Positions 1 through 11,767 of a DNA stretch of 64,000 nt are shown here, one piece after another. Positions within the stretch are counted from its first letter, which is position 1. Each line of letters starts with the position of its first letter. A program made the position numbers and the translations under genes. The notes beneath the pieces are model-generated. The model was not told where the DNA came from. It saw only the letters and a list, made by a program, of their open reading frames with translations, and did no database searches. The DNA is from Eremophila alpestris peregrina (taxonomy: Eukaryota > Chordata > Aves > Passeriformes > Alaudidae), in the NCBI GenBank assembly GCA_009792885.1, contig WMCF01000025.1, positions 12,330,327 through 12,394,326 of the forward strand. Reading direction: 5' to 3'.

Positions 1-1519
1 TAATGTATTTTTATATTGGCTGATAAACACATATGAATATAAAATATATGTACTCAAAGCACTTTTAAGATGAAAGGATTTCTTAGGGTGGATACTGAAT
101 TCACCTATATTCTAAAACAAAACCTACATAAAGGTATATTGAAAACACATATTGTATGACTGATATATTTTAACAGTTCAATCTCACCAATAAGTATTTG
201 CATAACTACTTTGGAAAATAGCTCAAAAAGGAGAATGTTCTTTCTATTTCAGCCTGTCTTTTCAAGATTTTGCCTATTTTTATAGGCAAAATCTATCCTG
301 CAAGACAAGGTGCACAGAAAACATCTTTCATCATGCTCACTAAAATTGGAGGAGTTTGAGCCAAAATACAGAAGCTAGTGGAGAGATGCATATCTACCTA
401 AGGCTGCAAAGAAGTGGTTTTGCCTCTCACTAAACATAGAACTCTCTTGGCTCAGCTATCTTCCTGCAAATCAATCACACCCCTTTGGTCAGAAAACACC
501 TCTATTGCAGGGCTGAATGCTATTTTTGATACAAAGAAATTTTAAGAAACAACCTGTTTGAGATTCATTAGATATCACAAACTTCCTTGTGAGCTTTAAG
601 AGCTCAGTTCTGAATATAATTTATCATATTTTAAATCAGTAAAAAAAGAAATCTGTGCTGAAGTAAGTGACAAAAATCTCTTAGGTATTGTATCACTGAA
701 GTTCCATTGCAGAATAAGGAGACTTTAAAGAGGGCAGTGATCTATATGCTTTTTAAATCTTTTACTTCTAAACTGTAGTTTAAATGTCTTTGTGTTTGTA
801 TGTAAAGTATACAGTCCTACATAAATGGAAATTATGTAGATCTTTAATTTCTCCTTCTGAGGAAGTGAAAGGAAGCTTTTATCAAGTGCTAACTGGGGAA
901 GAATTTTAAGGAAGTTATGCATTAAATTCGAGTCACAATATATTACAATAAGTAGTGTTTAAGACTTCGAAAGGATTTTAGAAAAATAGTTTCATTGTGC
1001 ATACTTCTTTGACGCAAGAACTTGCACTTCAGAGTATGACATCTATTTAAGTATTTCCATGATCAACACTAAAATTTTTATTTTCATGTTGTTAAAATTA
1101 AGAAGTGCTAAGATAATGCATCAGTACTGGTACTTGCAAGCTTGGATGCAATATTGGGAATTTTAAAATCGCATATGGAACTTCTAAATAATGTAAGTAG
1201 AGTAACCCATATTATGAAATTGCTATATATGGACAGATATTTTCATTATTGCATAGCTTATATTTAAAGATTTAAGATAAGTGATGAGATATTGTTTTAT
1301 TCTGGATTTCATATATTTATAAAAGGCTATTTTATGCCAGGACTTTATCCATTGATAGTAGATAGATTAATAGTGTTTCTTGGAAAAATGCAAATGTTGA
1401 CTAACAAAATAGTGTTGTGTTGTCAACATATTATTATTAATAATATGTTGGTGTAGGTTCTGCCTCCACCACGCTACATCCAGAGCATTGGCTTCCTCTC
1501 ATCTTGGTTATTTAAATTG
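1..1519. other. Unassigned AT-rich single-copy DNA
   Basis: No gene, RNA gene or recognisable repeat was seen. The reading frames here are short, start and stop at random and show no domain or exon-like structure. A short palindromic ATTATTATTAATAATAT stretch lies near 1430-1447. Confidence 0.5.
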
Positions 1520-1703
1520 TCATGGAAATAGAAAATATCACAAAACCACAGAAACTGCTGAGTTGGAAAGAATACATCAGGATCATCAAGTCCAACTCTG
1601 GCTCTGCACAGGACACCCCCAGATGCCTGAGAGCAGTGTCCTTCTTGAACTCTGTCAGGCTTGGTGCTGTGGTCACTTCCCTGGGGGGCTGTTCCAGTGC
1701 TAG
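1520..1703 (-). mobile_element. CR1 LINE 3' fragment
   Basis: Read on the minus strand this matches the 3' region of avian CR1 LINEs. On the plus strand the order is a CACAAAACCACAGAAA-type tail, then a GTTGGAAAGAATACATCAGGATCATCAAGTCCAAC-like block (1561-1593), then the segments reading 'cttgaactctgtcaggctt' and 'cacttccctggggggctgtt', which are typical of inverted CR1 3' ends. It is heavily 5'-truncated, as most CR1 copies are, and the frames crossing it carry no intact RT motif. Identification rests on recognised CR1 words, not a database search. Confidence 0.72.
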
Positions 1704-2751
1704 AAGTAAAGCAGAACTGGTTCTTTAAGGGCATAAAAGCAGTTGAGTATTGCTCTAGTTTCACACATAAACATTTAATGTAAGCCCATGATGCATTTAC
1801 TCATCCTAATAATACACTTATCCGAGCCTTATATTTAGAGGTTAAAGCCCGAATTACTAAAGAGTACTTGACCCCCTAAAGTGCTTATTCCTGCCATCAG
1901 TATATCAGGTGCAGGCAGATGTGGCTTCACTCTGCCTGCACCACAAGCTCACTGCAGAGTGACTGTGTTAGCACAGCAGAGAGGCAAGTTAATATATTCT
2001 GCCTGTTCAGCTTTTGGTTCAGCTCAGAGCTGATTCACATTTAGTTAATTATGGGCAAAGGGCGCCTGCACCTTTCTCCAACATAATGCAGATGTATCCT
2101 CTACCAAACACTTAACAGCCTCTAAGAAGTGGCTCCTAAAATTACAGCGTGTGAACCATTAGCACCAAGGTTACTCCAAAGCAGTCAGTGCATATTTTAT
2201 GATCAATAGAAATCCTCCTGTTACAGTGCCTAGCCCAGAGCTAGCTGGAATTGCTCCTGTTGCTGCTGGTATGGGAATCCTTACCTCAGAGTGTGGGAGT
2301 CTTCTCAGCAGTCATTTTGAGCTGCATGTGATACCTTTCTTCTGAAGACGCACCATGTGTTCAAGCGCAGTGATGTTCCTTATTGCAGCTTAAAGTGTTG
2401 AAATAAACATCTAAGCCTTTATGTCAGTTCAGTCAGGGAGAGATTTTGTGATTTGATTTTCTTTTGAAGTAGATGCCCAGAAGAGGACAAATATGATGGT
2501 ACAAAACTGATATATTATTCTACGTAATGTTGCCTTAAGTAGCATTATTGAAATTTAGATAAATGCTTGATTTGATATAGGATTAGATTAATAACCGTAG
2601 AAGTTTCATAAAAGAAAATTGAAAAAACAGTTTGAAAGACCCCTCCCATTTGTTTTGTTGGTTTTTTTTTTTCTCCTAACAATTATTTTAGTAACTTTAA
2701 AATCAAGAAAAGCAGAATATTTAGTGATAGGGCAAGAGGTAATGTTTTTAA
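1704..2751. other. Unassigned DNA
   Basis: AT-rich single-copy-looking sequence with a slightly more GC-balanced part around 1900-2350. No coding, RNA or repeat signature was recognised. Confidence 0.45.
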
Positions 2752-2756
2752 ACATG

Positions 2757-3508
2757 TGTCTTGGTTTGAAAAGACAGGTATCTGCTAGGGGGAAGCCGGT
2801 GCTCTCCTCTTGCAATGGAGACTGCAAACCCCCTCCCTCCAAATTATTATAAATTTGAAATTAAGGGGCTCTCAGGCAAAAAGATGTGGGAATGGGAATA
2901 ACAGGGGTTTTTTACTAATATATATATATATCTAACAAAACAAGCAAGCACACAAACAAACAACTACAGCATTAATAATAAGACAACTAGGAACCTCGAG
3001 GGACCACAAATCCCAGGGCAGTCTGATCCCAGTGGCTCTGAGGCACCAAGCTGTAATGGTGGAAGATCCTGGGCTGGTGATGAGGTAGATGGGCAGTGAT
3101 GGCTGAAGCAGCAGAGATGTCCCGGCTGAGCAGACGGTGTGAGGTCAGTGTAGGCAAAAGCCTCAAAGCGACGGTGGGACAGGGTTGGGCCCACTCCAGC
3201 AGGGCAGGAGGAGAGCTCAGAAATCCCCAGGCACAAGAGCAAATGGTGGTGGGTTTTCCCAGGAGTGGAGTCGATGGTGACAGTGAAACTCCTCTAGCAG
3301 CAAGCGAACAGCCCGGGCGTCCTCTCTCCTCGAGTGCCAAAGGGCAAGAATGCCCACCCCCCAGCTCCCCGTCCCTTCGGTCTTTCCTTCCCTGGTTTCG
3401 TCTTTCGTTAAGTACAGACAAGCACTCAGTCCTTAGTGGCTTAGCAACTTGAGGGAAAAAATTCCAAAAGGCAAAACAAAAAAAAGAGAACAAATTCAAC
3501 CCCCAACA
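2757..3508. mobile_element. Solo LTR, 752 bp, perfect 5-bp TSD
   Basis: The element starts TGTCTTGGTTTG and ends CCCCAACA, so it has TG...CA termini. It is flanked by the direct repeat acatg at 2752-2756 and 3509-3513. A TG...CA element of this length with a 5-bp target duplication and no internal retroviral genes fits a solo LTR; a 5-bp duplication is usual for ERVL-type elements. It is more GC-rich than its surroundings, which explains the long frames on both strands (up to 170 codons); these show no protein domain. Orientation is not settled because no clear AATAAA sits near either end. An (AT)n run lies inside at about 2920-2932. Confidence 0.82.
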
Positions 3509-3513
3509 ACATG

Positions 3514-3745
3514 AAAGAGAGTAGATTGAGGTTGTCTATAAGGAAGAAATTCTTCACTTGTTGTGGTTCGAGGCACTGGAAGAAGTTGCCTGCACATGTC
3601 CAATTATGGAAGTGTTCAGGGCCAGGCTGGATGGAGTTCTGAAAACATGGTCTAATGTAAGGCTTCCCTGCCTATGGCAGGTGGTTTGGAACTAGATTTA
3701 TTTTAAAGTCCCTTCTAACCCAAACCATTCCATGATTCTATGATA
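3514..3745 (+). mobile_element. CR1 LINE 3' end
   Basis: A 5'-truncated CR1 copy in plus orientation. It contains the conserved 3' words AAGAAATTCTTCAC (3544-3557), GAGGCACTGGAAGAAGTTGCC-like sequence (3570-3590), a CAGGCTGGATGG block, and ends with TTCCATGATTCTATGATAAA, the hallmark CR1 3' terminus. No complete RT remains. It begins immediately after the TSD of the 2757-3508 LTR. Confidence 0.88.
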
Positions 3746-4208
3746 AATTAAAACTACACTGGTTTGCATACCATGACACAGGTTGAATATCAAAAATAGT
3801 CTCAGTAATTAGTTTTGTAGTTTGGCTTAAACATAGCTTTAGGTTGCTTTCATACAAATTAAACATGCTTCTGCTCTCTTTCTCACACTATCATGGCAGT
3901 TCAAGTGAGGTGTTACTAAAAATTTAATGCAGGGTGAAAAAAAAAAAAGCACGGGTAAGTTGCATCTGAAAAAACAGGTTACAGAGAATTAGGCTTACAA
4001 AACAAGTTTGTTTTATGTAGCTTGGTATAGTACTTCACTTCGCTGTTAATTTAGGCCCTGTTGGTTTGTTCATGTCCATCTATTTTTGGACTCTATATGT
4101 TAATTATTCCTTTCCAGTTACTAATTCAAGAGCTCAGCCATTATATATTTTACCTGTATTACACAAACTGGTTATGAATCCCAAATTGCTACATCTACAC
4201 TTACCACC
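3746..4208. other. Unassigned DNA
   Basis: AT-rich sequence between two CR1 copies. Contains a 12-bp A run at about 3938. Nothing else recognised. Confidence 0.4.
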
Positions 4209-5177
4209 CTAAGACTAGGGAAGGGAGTGTCCCCTAGTGTTAGAAAAGCCCCTATCCTCTCTCCCTCCTGCTGCTGAGGTCCTGGCTAGGTGTGTGTGAG
4301 TGGGTCCTGCCTTCTTCTTCCTCTGGGGGAAGAGCCGGCGGTCCCGTGGGTGCGTGTAAGCCTGCAGGAAGGAGGGAAGGGGGAGATTCTAACATAAATA
4401 GGGTTTCTCTGAGGTAAGGATGAGGGAGACTGGCTTCCAGATGAACAAGCAGTTTATTAGCTGCTGTCCCCCAAAAGTACCGAGCCCTGGGGGGAAAGCA
4501 TTCTTAAAACCTTTGTCCTGGGCATGGATAACATGGGACTGTCCAATCAGATACAGTGGAATCGGGGAGTGACAGCGCGGCAGCAACCAATCGCTTTTGG
4601 GCACCATGCATATTCATATCCTCATTAAAACTTTCCTGCTCTCCCAGGTAGACAAAAGACCATGCTTCTGGGCAGCCACACCCCTGTACTCAGCACTGGT
4701 GAGGTCATGCTTTCAATCCTGTTCTGGGTCCCTAACTACAATAAAGACTGAGGTGCTGGAACATGTCCAGAGAAGGGCAGCAGATGAAGGGTTTGGAGTA
4801 CAAGGCTTATGAGTAGCTGCTGAGGGAGCTGGGGCTGTTTAGCTTGGAGAGTAGGAGGCTCAGAGGGAAATGTATTGCTCTCTGCACCTATCTAGCCATA
4901 GTGCTTTCTCCCAAGTGGCAAGTGATAGGAGAGGAGGAAATGGTCTCAAGTTGCACCAGAGGAAGCTTAGGCTGGATATTAGGAAAGATTTATTCATGAA
5001 AAGCATTGGAACAAGCAGGTCAGGAAAGTGGTTTTATCACCATCCCTGGAGATACTTAAGAGATATATAGATGTGGCACCTGGGGACATGATTTAATGGT
5101 GGATTTGGCAGTGCTGGCTTAATAGTTGGATTCAATTTTAGAGATATTTTCCAACCTAAATGATTCTATGATTCCAA
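4209..5177 (+). mobile_element. CR1 LINE copy interrupted by a solo LTR
   Basis: CR1 sequence in plus orientation in two pieces. The short 5' piece (about 4209-4235) reads GACTAGGGAAGGGAGTGTCCCCT. The long 3' piece (4681-5177) begins CCCCTGTACTCAGCACTGGTG and continues through GTCCAGAGAAGGGCAGCAGATG, GGGGCTGTTTAGCTTGGAGA and a 3' end with ATGATTCTATGATTCC. The two pieces join naturally across the LTR at 4238-4680, with cccct present on both sides. This copy is 5'-truncated and its frames are broken. Confidence 0.85.
4238..4680 (-). mobile_element. Solo LTR inserted into a CR1 copy
   Basis: Reverse-oriented LTR. On the minus strand it begins TGTGGCTGCCCAGAAG and ends TTTTCTAACA. It belongs to the same family as the LTR at 37222-37661: both share a CAGCAGCTTAATAAACTG-like polyadenylation region, CCAAT-type words, and the GGACGGGACCGCCGGCT-like block near the 3' end. 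CR1 sequence lies on both sides and cccct is repeated at the two junctions (4231-4235 and 4681-4685), with two extra bases (ag) before the left terminus, so the TSD is slightly decayed. The other copy has a 6-bp TSD, which suggests a class II (ERVK-like) element. Confidence 0.85.
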
Positions 5178-7216
5178 TAGTATTCTAACATGTTTCTACT
5201 CCTTTATCTCCACTGAAGGGTCACCTGTAAAACAAGCAAAATGGAAAAAGATATTCTCAGCATATATAAAACTTGATTCAGATATTAATTTTATACATGC
5301 AAAATGCTATATGTATGCACTCAGATAAGTGCCATAATACCTTACAGTTGCTATGGTAACTAGAGAGCAGCTGAGGTTTGCTTTTTCTATATTTAGAAAA
5401 AACACCTAAAATGTCTTAACCAATTAAAACCCAATATTGCTAAGAAAATTTTACCTAGAAAAGACCTATCAATTATGCAATAAATGCCTTTTATTCATCC
5501 TTCTGAGGCATGTCTATATGAGGGCACATCTGAATAAACTTCCAGACCTGACTGACAGCAAATGTAAGCTGTGTAGCCCATGACAGGGCACACGTATTCA
5601 GGTGTAGTTGCAGGCTAGCTTAGGTTTCTAGATTAGTCAGTTTGGCAAGTCCGAGGCACATAAATATGCTTATTTGTGACTTCCCCTGCCCAGACAAAAT
5701 GCTTGTGTTTCAGCTGGACTTCTAAATTGAGATACGGTTGGTCCCTTAGCTTGTTGGGGATTGCAGATGTCCCAAATGAAGCCTTCATTCTGCACCATTT
5801 GCTGAAGACACTGACACAGAGCATACTGGAGAGGTCTGTGAAGCTGTGGGAATGACAGAAACCCCTAAAAATAATGAAACATCATGGACAGACAGTTTGA
5901 TGTCTGATCAGTACTACCTGATCTGGAGCTTAGCAGGGAAAAGGCTGCATGTTAGGTGCGTTTTACTCCTCACAACTAAAATGCAGGAAAAACCCATATT
6001 AATGAGAATTCTGATTTTAAATCAGGTGTGAAATGGAAATCAGTTTATATGAGACTGAAAGGCAGCACCAGTTGAAAAGCTCTCCTGCATTCTCTAGAAA
6101 TCTGGTAGCCTACTTTTTCAAAGGCTACTTCGTTGAAAATGTTTAAAAGTATTTTGGGAACTGGGATAGTGGGATACACACCTTGACTGAACACAGATCA
6201 TGCAACATCTCTTAATTGTACATAAACACTTTCCTAAAACTACAAATCTTGTCGGAGCTGCCTTTAGAAATTATATCACTGAGTGGTTACATCAGATGCT
6301 TAGTTTGTGGATTTGGTTAAACTTACCAGTACATAAAGACCAAGGTGAATAAAATCAGGTTTCTCCCTTAAATTTTACTGCAGGTCTCCAGCTGAAAGCC
6401 TGCATAGCAGAAGGTGCAGCCATAGATACATATTGGTACTTGTGCCTATCACCAAGGAGTTTTGAAAAAAAGCTGGGTTGAGGTTGAAAAGAAACAATAG
6501 AAAGTAGGTAAAGTGACTGCTTAAATTATAATTATAGCTAATGCTAGTACTCATAAAATTCTCTGAAAAGTTGGGATCTAAAATATAATAACCAAATTTA
6601 TCAACCTGTTGGTCCACTGTGTTGACCCAGTTGAGTTTTGCAAGCAGTGCTGTGGTGAAATACACAGATCTCTCTTTTTTTCCTTTCTGTATTTCAGACC
6701 CATGCATGCTTTGTAAACAACAAAAATGTAGAGTGGATGCATATGAATTTGAAAATAATCATAGCATGCTATTCTGTTATTTCCTTGATTTATAGTCTCT
6801 CTTCATCCAGAGTATTTTACAGTCTGTGTCTCCATGCTTTCAATACAGACACATACTGAGTGGATGGTGTGAATATAAAGGGCAAGTAATTTTATTTTGA
6901 GAAAGGGGAAGGTGACTGGTTTTGCTTTATATAAATTCCATGTACATTTTAAATGCAGTTTTATTCCAGTACAGTCTGCTTTGGTCTTTTTCCTACAAGA
7001 ACAGATAAAAAGAATATTCTATTTATCTATTGTTCTATTCCTGTGTTAATGTGTCATCTACTGACTGTTATCTGAGAAGAATTTCTCTTTAAAGTGCATG
7101 AAAGTGACAGTATGATGTTCATATTCCTTAGTATGAGTGTTTGTGCTTATATTCAGAAAACTGATCAATAAAAGTATTAAGTTTCAACTATAAAAACCAG
7201 GACAGGCCAGTGTATG

Positions 7217-7222
<6 letters not shown>
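5178..7222. other. Unassigned AT-rich DNA
   Basis: About 2 kb with no recognisable gene, RNA or repeat. The longest frame, 110 codons on the minus strand at 6375-6707, has no recognisable motif and composition no different from its surroundings. Confidence 0.45.

Positions 7223-7289
<67 letters not shown>
7223..7289 (+). repeat. 67-bp uninterrupted poly(A) run
   Basis: Sixty-seven consecutive A residues. An AATAAA lies about 50 bp upstream (7168-7173), so a retrotransposed mRNA tail is possible, but no recognisable transcript body or flanking duplication was found. A plain mononucleotide microsatellite is the simpler reading. Run length is prone to sequencing and assembly error. Confidence 0.95.
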
Positions 7290-7291
<2 letters not shown>

Positions 7292-8210
7292 TGCAATACT
7301 CTAGTATATTATAAAATCGTTCCAAGCCATTGTGTTAAAATGGCAGTGTCATCAAAAACCCATTGTGTGCATGGGAAAAAAAACAAAACAAACTAAATTT
7401 CTGAATCTTACCAAAGCTGACATTTCTTAACTTATTTTATGGAAGGTTAACTTAAAATTGTATCTGGTTTTTTACTTCCTTCAGTCTCTACTAGCATTCT
7501 CGGTTTCATAGGGTTACCTAGGAAACTGACTGGGATAGATTTCATGATCAGGAAGGAATAGATTTGGAAAGTACAGCTGCTTTCCCTCCATAGCAGCTGA
7601 ACTTGCCTTTCCACACAGAGATTTTTTTAAATGGAAGCATTTCTCCACCTGCTGGCTCCAAGGAAGATATTGCAGCCTTCCAAGCAGAGAACTACATACA
7701 GGCAACGCATAATAAAAGCCTGTTTGGGATTGACAACATTTTTATGCTGATGCTCCGAAACTGCTGCATTTGTAGTAAGTAGTTTTGGAGTAAGTTACTC
7801 TATTTTTAGTTCATTCACTCAAGGGAACTGGATGCAATCCAAAAGATAACATTGCCCCAGATATCTCTGTTATAAGTGAGACAATTCTTGTGTGAAGGCA
7901 GCCTGTGCTGTTCAGTTGCAAACAAATTATTCAGGATCAACTCTCAGGCCTCTCCAGTGCCTTAGACACCTACGTGCAGACATTATGTATGGACACTCAA
8001 TTGTACAACATGCAGATATATTTATAGCTAGTAGGACACTACATTCTCTGATAGGGAGGGTTACAGAAAGTGATGCTTTCAGCTGTATTCTGAAAAGTGC
8101 AAAGCCTGCAACACAGAGACATGAATATTATTTGTGCATCTAGAAGCTGCAAGCAGAAGATGAAGCAATGAAAGTGGCTGTTACACAGATTTCCTGTGTC
8201 TGTGTGGCTT

Positions 8211-8305
8211 TCTTTTGTTGTTTGGGTTTGTTTTTTGTTTGTTTGTTTTGGTTTGATTTGGGTTTTTTTTGGTTTGGTTTGGTTTGGTTTTTTGGTTTTG
8301 TTTTC
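8211..8305 (+). repeat. T/G low-complexity tract (TTTGG)n/(GTTT)n
   Basis: Nearly A- and C-free stretch built from GTTTGTTTGTTT and TTTGGTTTGGTTTGG motifs. It causes opposite-strand shadow frames with lysine/asparagine/glutamine-rich or phenylalanine-rich translations that are not genes. Similar tracts occur on the other strand at 11684-11767 and 63958-64000. Confidence 0.9.
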
Positions 8306-8589
8306 CAGTGGGCTTATTTGTTGCAGTATTTTTTATTTTCTGGCTCAATATTTTGACATTGAACTCATTGTCTTGAAGGAGCTGGTAAGTGTTCACTACA
8401 GTACTTGGCACTCTTCACCTCATGCTAGGCAGTCTTCTGTGGTGCAGTATGTGGGGATGAGGTTGTTTCAGAACTAATATTGTGAAGAAAAATGCAAAAA
8501 ACATCTCAGTGTATGAGACTTCCTATGGAAGTTGATGGAACTGTATAAATTTTGTTTTGCAACACATTGATCTTGTGGCTTCTTCAGCC

Positions 8590-8640
8590 TGTCCATTTGC
8601 TGATCACCAGTCTGCCAGTTGTCCATTTGCTGATCACCAG
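8590..8640 (+). repeat. Two 21-bp direct copies, 30-bp period
   Basis: The 21-bp word starting TGTCCATTTGCTGATC occurs at 8590-8610 and identically at 8620-8640, separated by 9 bp (tctgccagt). A small local duplication with no visible function. Confidence 0.95.
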
Positions 8641-10382
8641 ATGTGAAAAAAGTACCTCTGTAAAAGTCCAATATCCTGCAAAACTGCTGTACATGGTATG
8701 GTAGGATAAATGACTGTTTGTCTACCCTGCACTGTACAGGTGATGAAAATAATCTCATTTTCCTCTTAATACTCAACTTCTTGATTGACTTAAATTACCT
8801 CAAGACTCCTGCTATTGAAAATCTTAACTTTCCTGCATATTTTGGGACTGATGCTTGTGTGACTGTCAAAATCCTACTTGAGCTAAACTAGATTGGTTTG
8901 CTGTATTTCTGTTTGTTTGTTTCCAGCATATCATACCTTTGGTTTGGATGGTCACATAGCTGCATGAGTGGAAGAGCTGGAGGAGGATGAAAAACACAGA
9001 GTACTCACGAAGAAGATAGAACCATCTTCTCCAGCAACACAGGTTTAGAGTGGCTTTTGAAAATATATACTTCTTTGGGCAGAAATTTGTGTTTAACAGA
9101 GAACATGTCCATGCAGGTTTAATTCTTTGAAAGCAGTTGTTTACTACTTAGAGAAAAAAATAAGAAAAAGGTTTTTTTTAGAGGGTGCTACACTTTATAC
9201 AAGCTCACTTGCCTCACTAATAGTCCCATTCAGGAGAAACATAGTGGACAGTAGTCCCTCCAAATATGTGTGTATGAAAATGATGCAAACATAAATCTTT
9301 CAGGTGAATGCCAATGTTCATTTTCTACAGAGATAGGCATCTATCTCATTCTCACATCTGGAATAAAGAACCATTATGCCTGGTAGTAATTGATCCCAGA
9401 TGATCTTATTAACTAGGAGAGTCGGTGGTTTTTGCTCAGAATATAGAGTTCCTTTCTTCAAAACATAGGAGAAAAAAATTAAAAGAAGTCTTCTTTTGTT
9501 ATCTGTATTGGCTCTGAAATTTTGAAGTTGTCTCTGTGCTCATATTAAATTAGTTTTTGCAAGCCTGAGGTCAAATGAGGTGCAGAGCTGGCACATGAAA
9601 AGAAACACCAGAGGTCAATTAAAATCATTAAGTCCTGATCAAACTCATCTGGAAAAATGGAAAGAATTTTCCTTTAGCAAAGACTTTTGGGGAGTATCCA
9701 TATGCTGAAGGGTATACATTTTCCTGCACTAGCAAAGGCATAGTGCTCTGAGTAATGACTGTTTCCTGACAAAACCCATTACATGTTAGTAGAAATATAA
9801 ATGGCAAAAAGTCTTCCAAGTACCTTTTTTTCTCAGCTTAGGTTTTCTATTTTTACTTGTTCATTAAAATCTCTCTCTTCATATACCTCTTTCTTTAGGA
9901 TATTAGTTAACCCTCTCTGATATTTTCTCTAAACAGCTTAATCTGCCTTTGTCCAAGTGGAAGCTGCTGGTTGTCCTAAAGCACGTCTGCTCATAGCCTT
10001 CTTTAATGCATGTGAAGATGCCAGTAAGCCCACTAAAGCAGTGTCATATCTCTTTCTGGGTGTCAGATAGTGACAATGATAGCTGTTGCTGTGTTAATAT
10101 ATCCATGCTCACCTCAAAACAGACGTTTTGTAGCTTCAAAGTTGAAAAATTATGAGGTTTTTCCGATTTATCTGTATGGGCCAGACTTTGCTGCTTCCAA
10201 ATTACTTTTTTCATTCCTTGGAAAAATGATGCTGATTTAACAGGACTGAATTTCCTCTCCTTGTCTGTACCTATGCCTTGGTCAATATATCTGTGGTTTT
10301 TCTAGATGCATGGTATACATTCAAAGACAATGTTAATTCATAAACCAGATTATCTTCAGGAAAATAAGTTAATGTAATATTT

Positions 10383-10850
10383 TGTAGATGGGACTAATTA
10401 TGGAGGAGTGGGCAGGGAGCCAAGAGGAACAAAAATTGGTATTGAACTGACCCTGGCTCGATGTCATGTGCCTGCCAAAGCTGCTAGGCATGGGAAAGAA
10501 AGGATAACAAAATATTCATGGGGCAAGATAAGGGTAGGTAGGGATCACTCACTAATTACCATCATGGGCCAACCAGAGCTGACTCGGGGTAATTAGTTTA
10601 ATTTATTATCAGTCAAATCAGAGTAGGGTAATGAGAAACAATAAGTAAATCTTCAAACACCTTGCCCCCATTGTTCCCTCCTTCACAGGGATTGGTTTCT
10701 TTATCTCCTCCCATCAGAGGCTCAGGGGACATGGAATCAAGGCTGCAACAAGTTCATCACATGCTGTCTCTGCTGCTTCTTTCTCCTCAGGGAGAGGACT
10801 TGTCACACTTTTCCCCTGCTCCCCAGTGCGGTCATGATGTATTTTTTACA
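10383..10850 (-). mobile_element. Probable LTR/ERV-derived repeat fragment
   Basis: Compositionally distinct block. Read on the minus strand it contains a purine-rich GGAGAAAGAAGCAGCAGAGACA segment (about 10771-10792), a stretch that flips to CTCATTACCCTACTCTGATTTGA, and an AATAAATTAAA polyadenylation-like word (10596-10606). The arrangement resembles a dispersed avian LTR-type repeat I recognise by wording only. No clean TG...CA termini or TSD were found, so limits are approximate and family is unknown. Confidence 0.42.
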
Positions 10851-11683
10851 TGGGAAGACTAAAATCTCAATAAAATCCTGTAGTAAATCCTTTCTGTAGC
10901 AAAATCTCTATGTTGGTTATGGTGTTTTATTATTTTATTAGTCTTGAAAATATTTTGGCTTTTCAAAAATCCTTCCTTGCAGTACAATTTTCCTCCATTT
11001 TCAAAGCTACATAAGAATAGCTCATAGAATTTGTTCAGTTACTAGTTCAAAAAATTTCTTACTCATGTAATGGATTTTTAAGAATTAAAAGAATGAACAT
11101 GGGATTGTATTTACAATACTTAAAAAAACTCATGAGCAGTTGCAGTTCGTTGAAATAAATGCTTTATTCTCAATGCTTGGTGTCCCCCAACACCCCTTCT
11201 AGTGTTGAACCAAGTGTCTCTTCCTTTTACTTGAAGACAAATGTAACCTTATCTGTTGCATACTTATTTTGGTAAACAACTTTGAATAACAAAAAAAAGC
11301 TGGTCAGACTACTTCTCACTTTACAAGACGGTGAGAAGGGGACTGGAAGATATAACTGTAACTGCTTACATCAGACTAAAGCCTGGAAAGCTTGTAATGA
11401 TTTTAATGTGGTCAATAAATGGTTTTGTGCGAGTATCACAGGCTTGGAGACCCTTTTTTTTGGTGTGTTTCTCACCTGAGACATATTCCAGGTCTGGAAT
11501 CTGCTCTCCTCATCTAGAAAGGCAAGCACTGACCTGTGCAAGTTATACCACAGCCTAAAACCTGCTCAGCATTAAGATTAGCTCTTGCAGCAAAGCTATT
11601 TTCTGTAGGTAACTATGTAGCAATTCTTTCTTGCATTTTGAGGAAAGCTTGCTTTTCTGGGAGGAAAAAACCCAACTTGGTAA

Positions 11684-11767
11684 ACAAACCAACCAAGCAA
11701 CAAAAAACCAAAACCAAACCAAACCCAAAAAAACCCAAACAAAAAACCAAAATTACACACACAACCA
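11684..11767 (-). repeat. A/C low-complexity tract (AACCAAACC)n
   Basis: Imperfect CAAACC/AACCA repeats on the plus strand, the complement of the T/G tract type at 8211-8305. It produces spurious threonine/lysine/proline-rich and phenylalanine/glycine-rich shadow frames. Confidence 0.88.

Larger units (their letters stand above)
7290..10382. other. Unassigned AT-rich DNA with simple repeats
   Basis: No gene or transposon recognised over about 3 kb. It includes a T/G low-complexity tract and a short direct duplication, listed separately. Confidence 0.45.

Noticed and set aside
2987..3499. 170-codon minus-strand frame as a gene
   Set aside because: It lies inside the 752-bp solo LTR; an opposite-strand frame of 118 codons overlaps it, showing that GC-rich composition keeps frames open.
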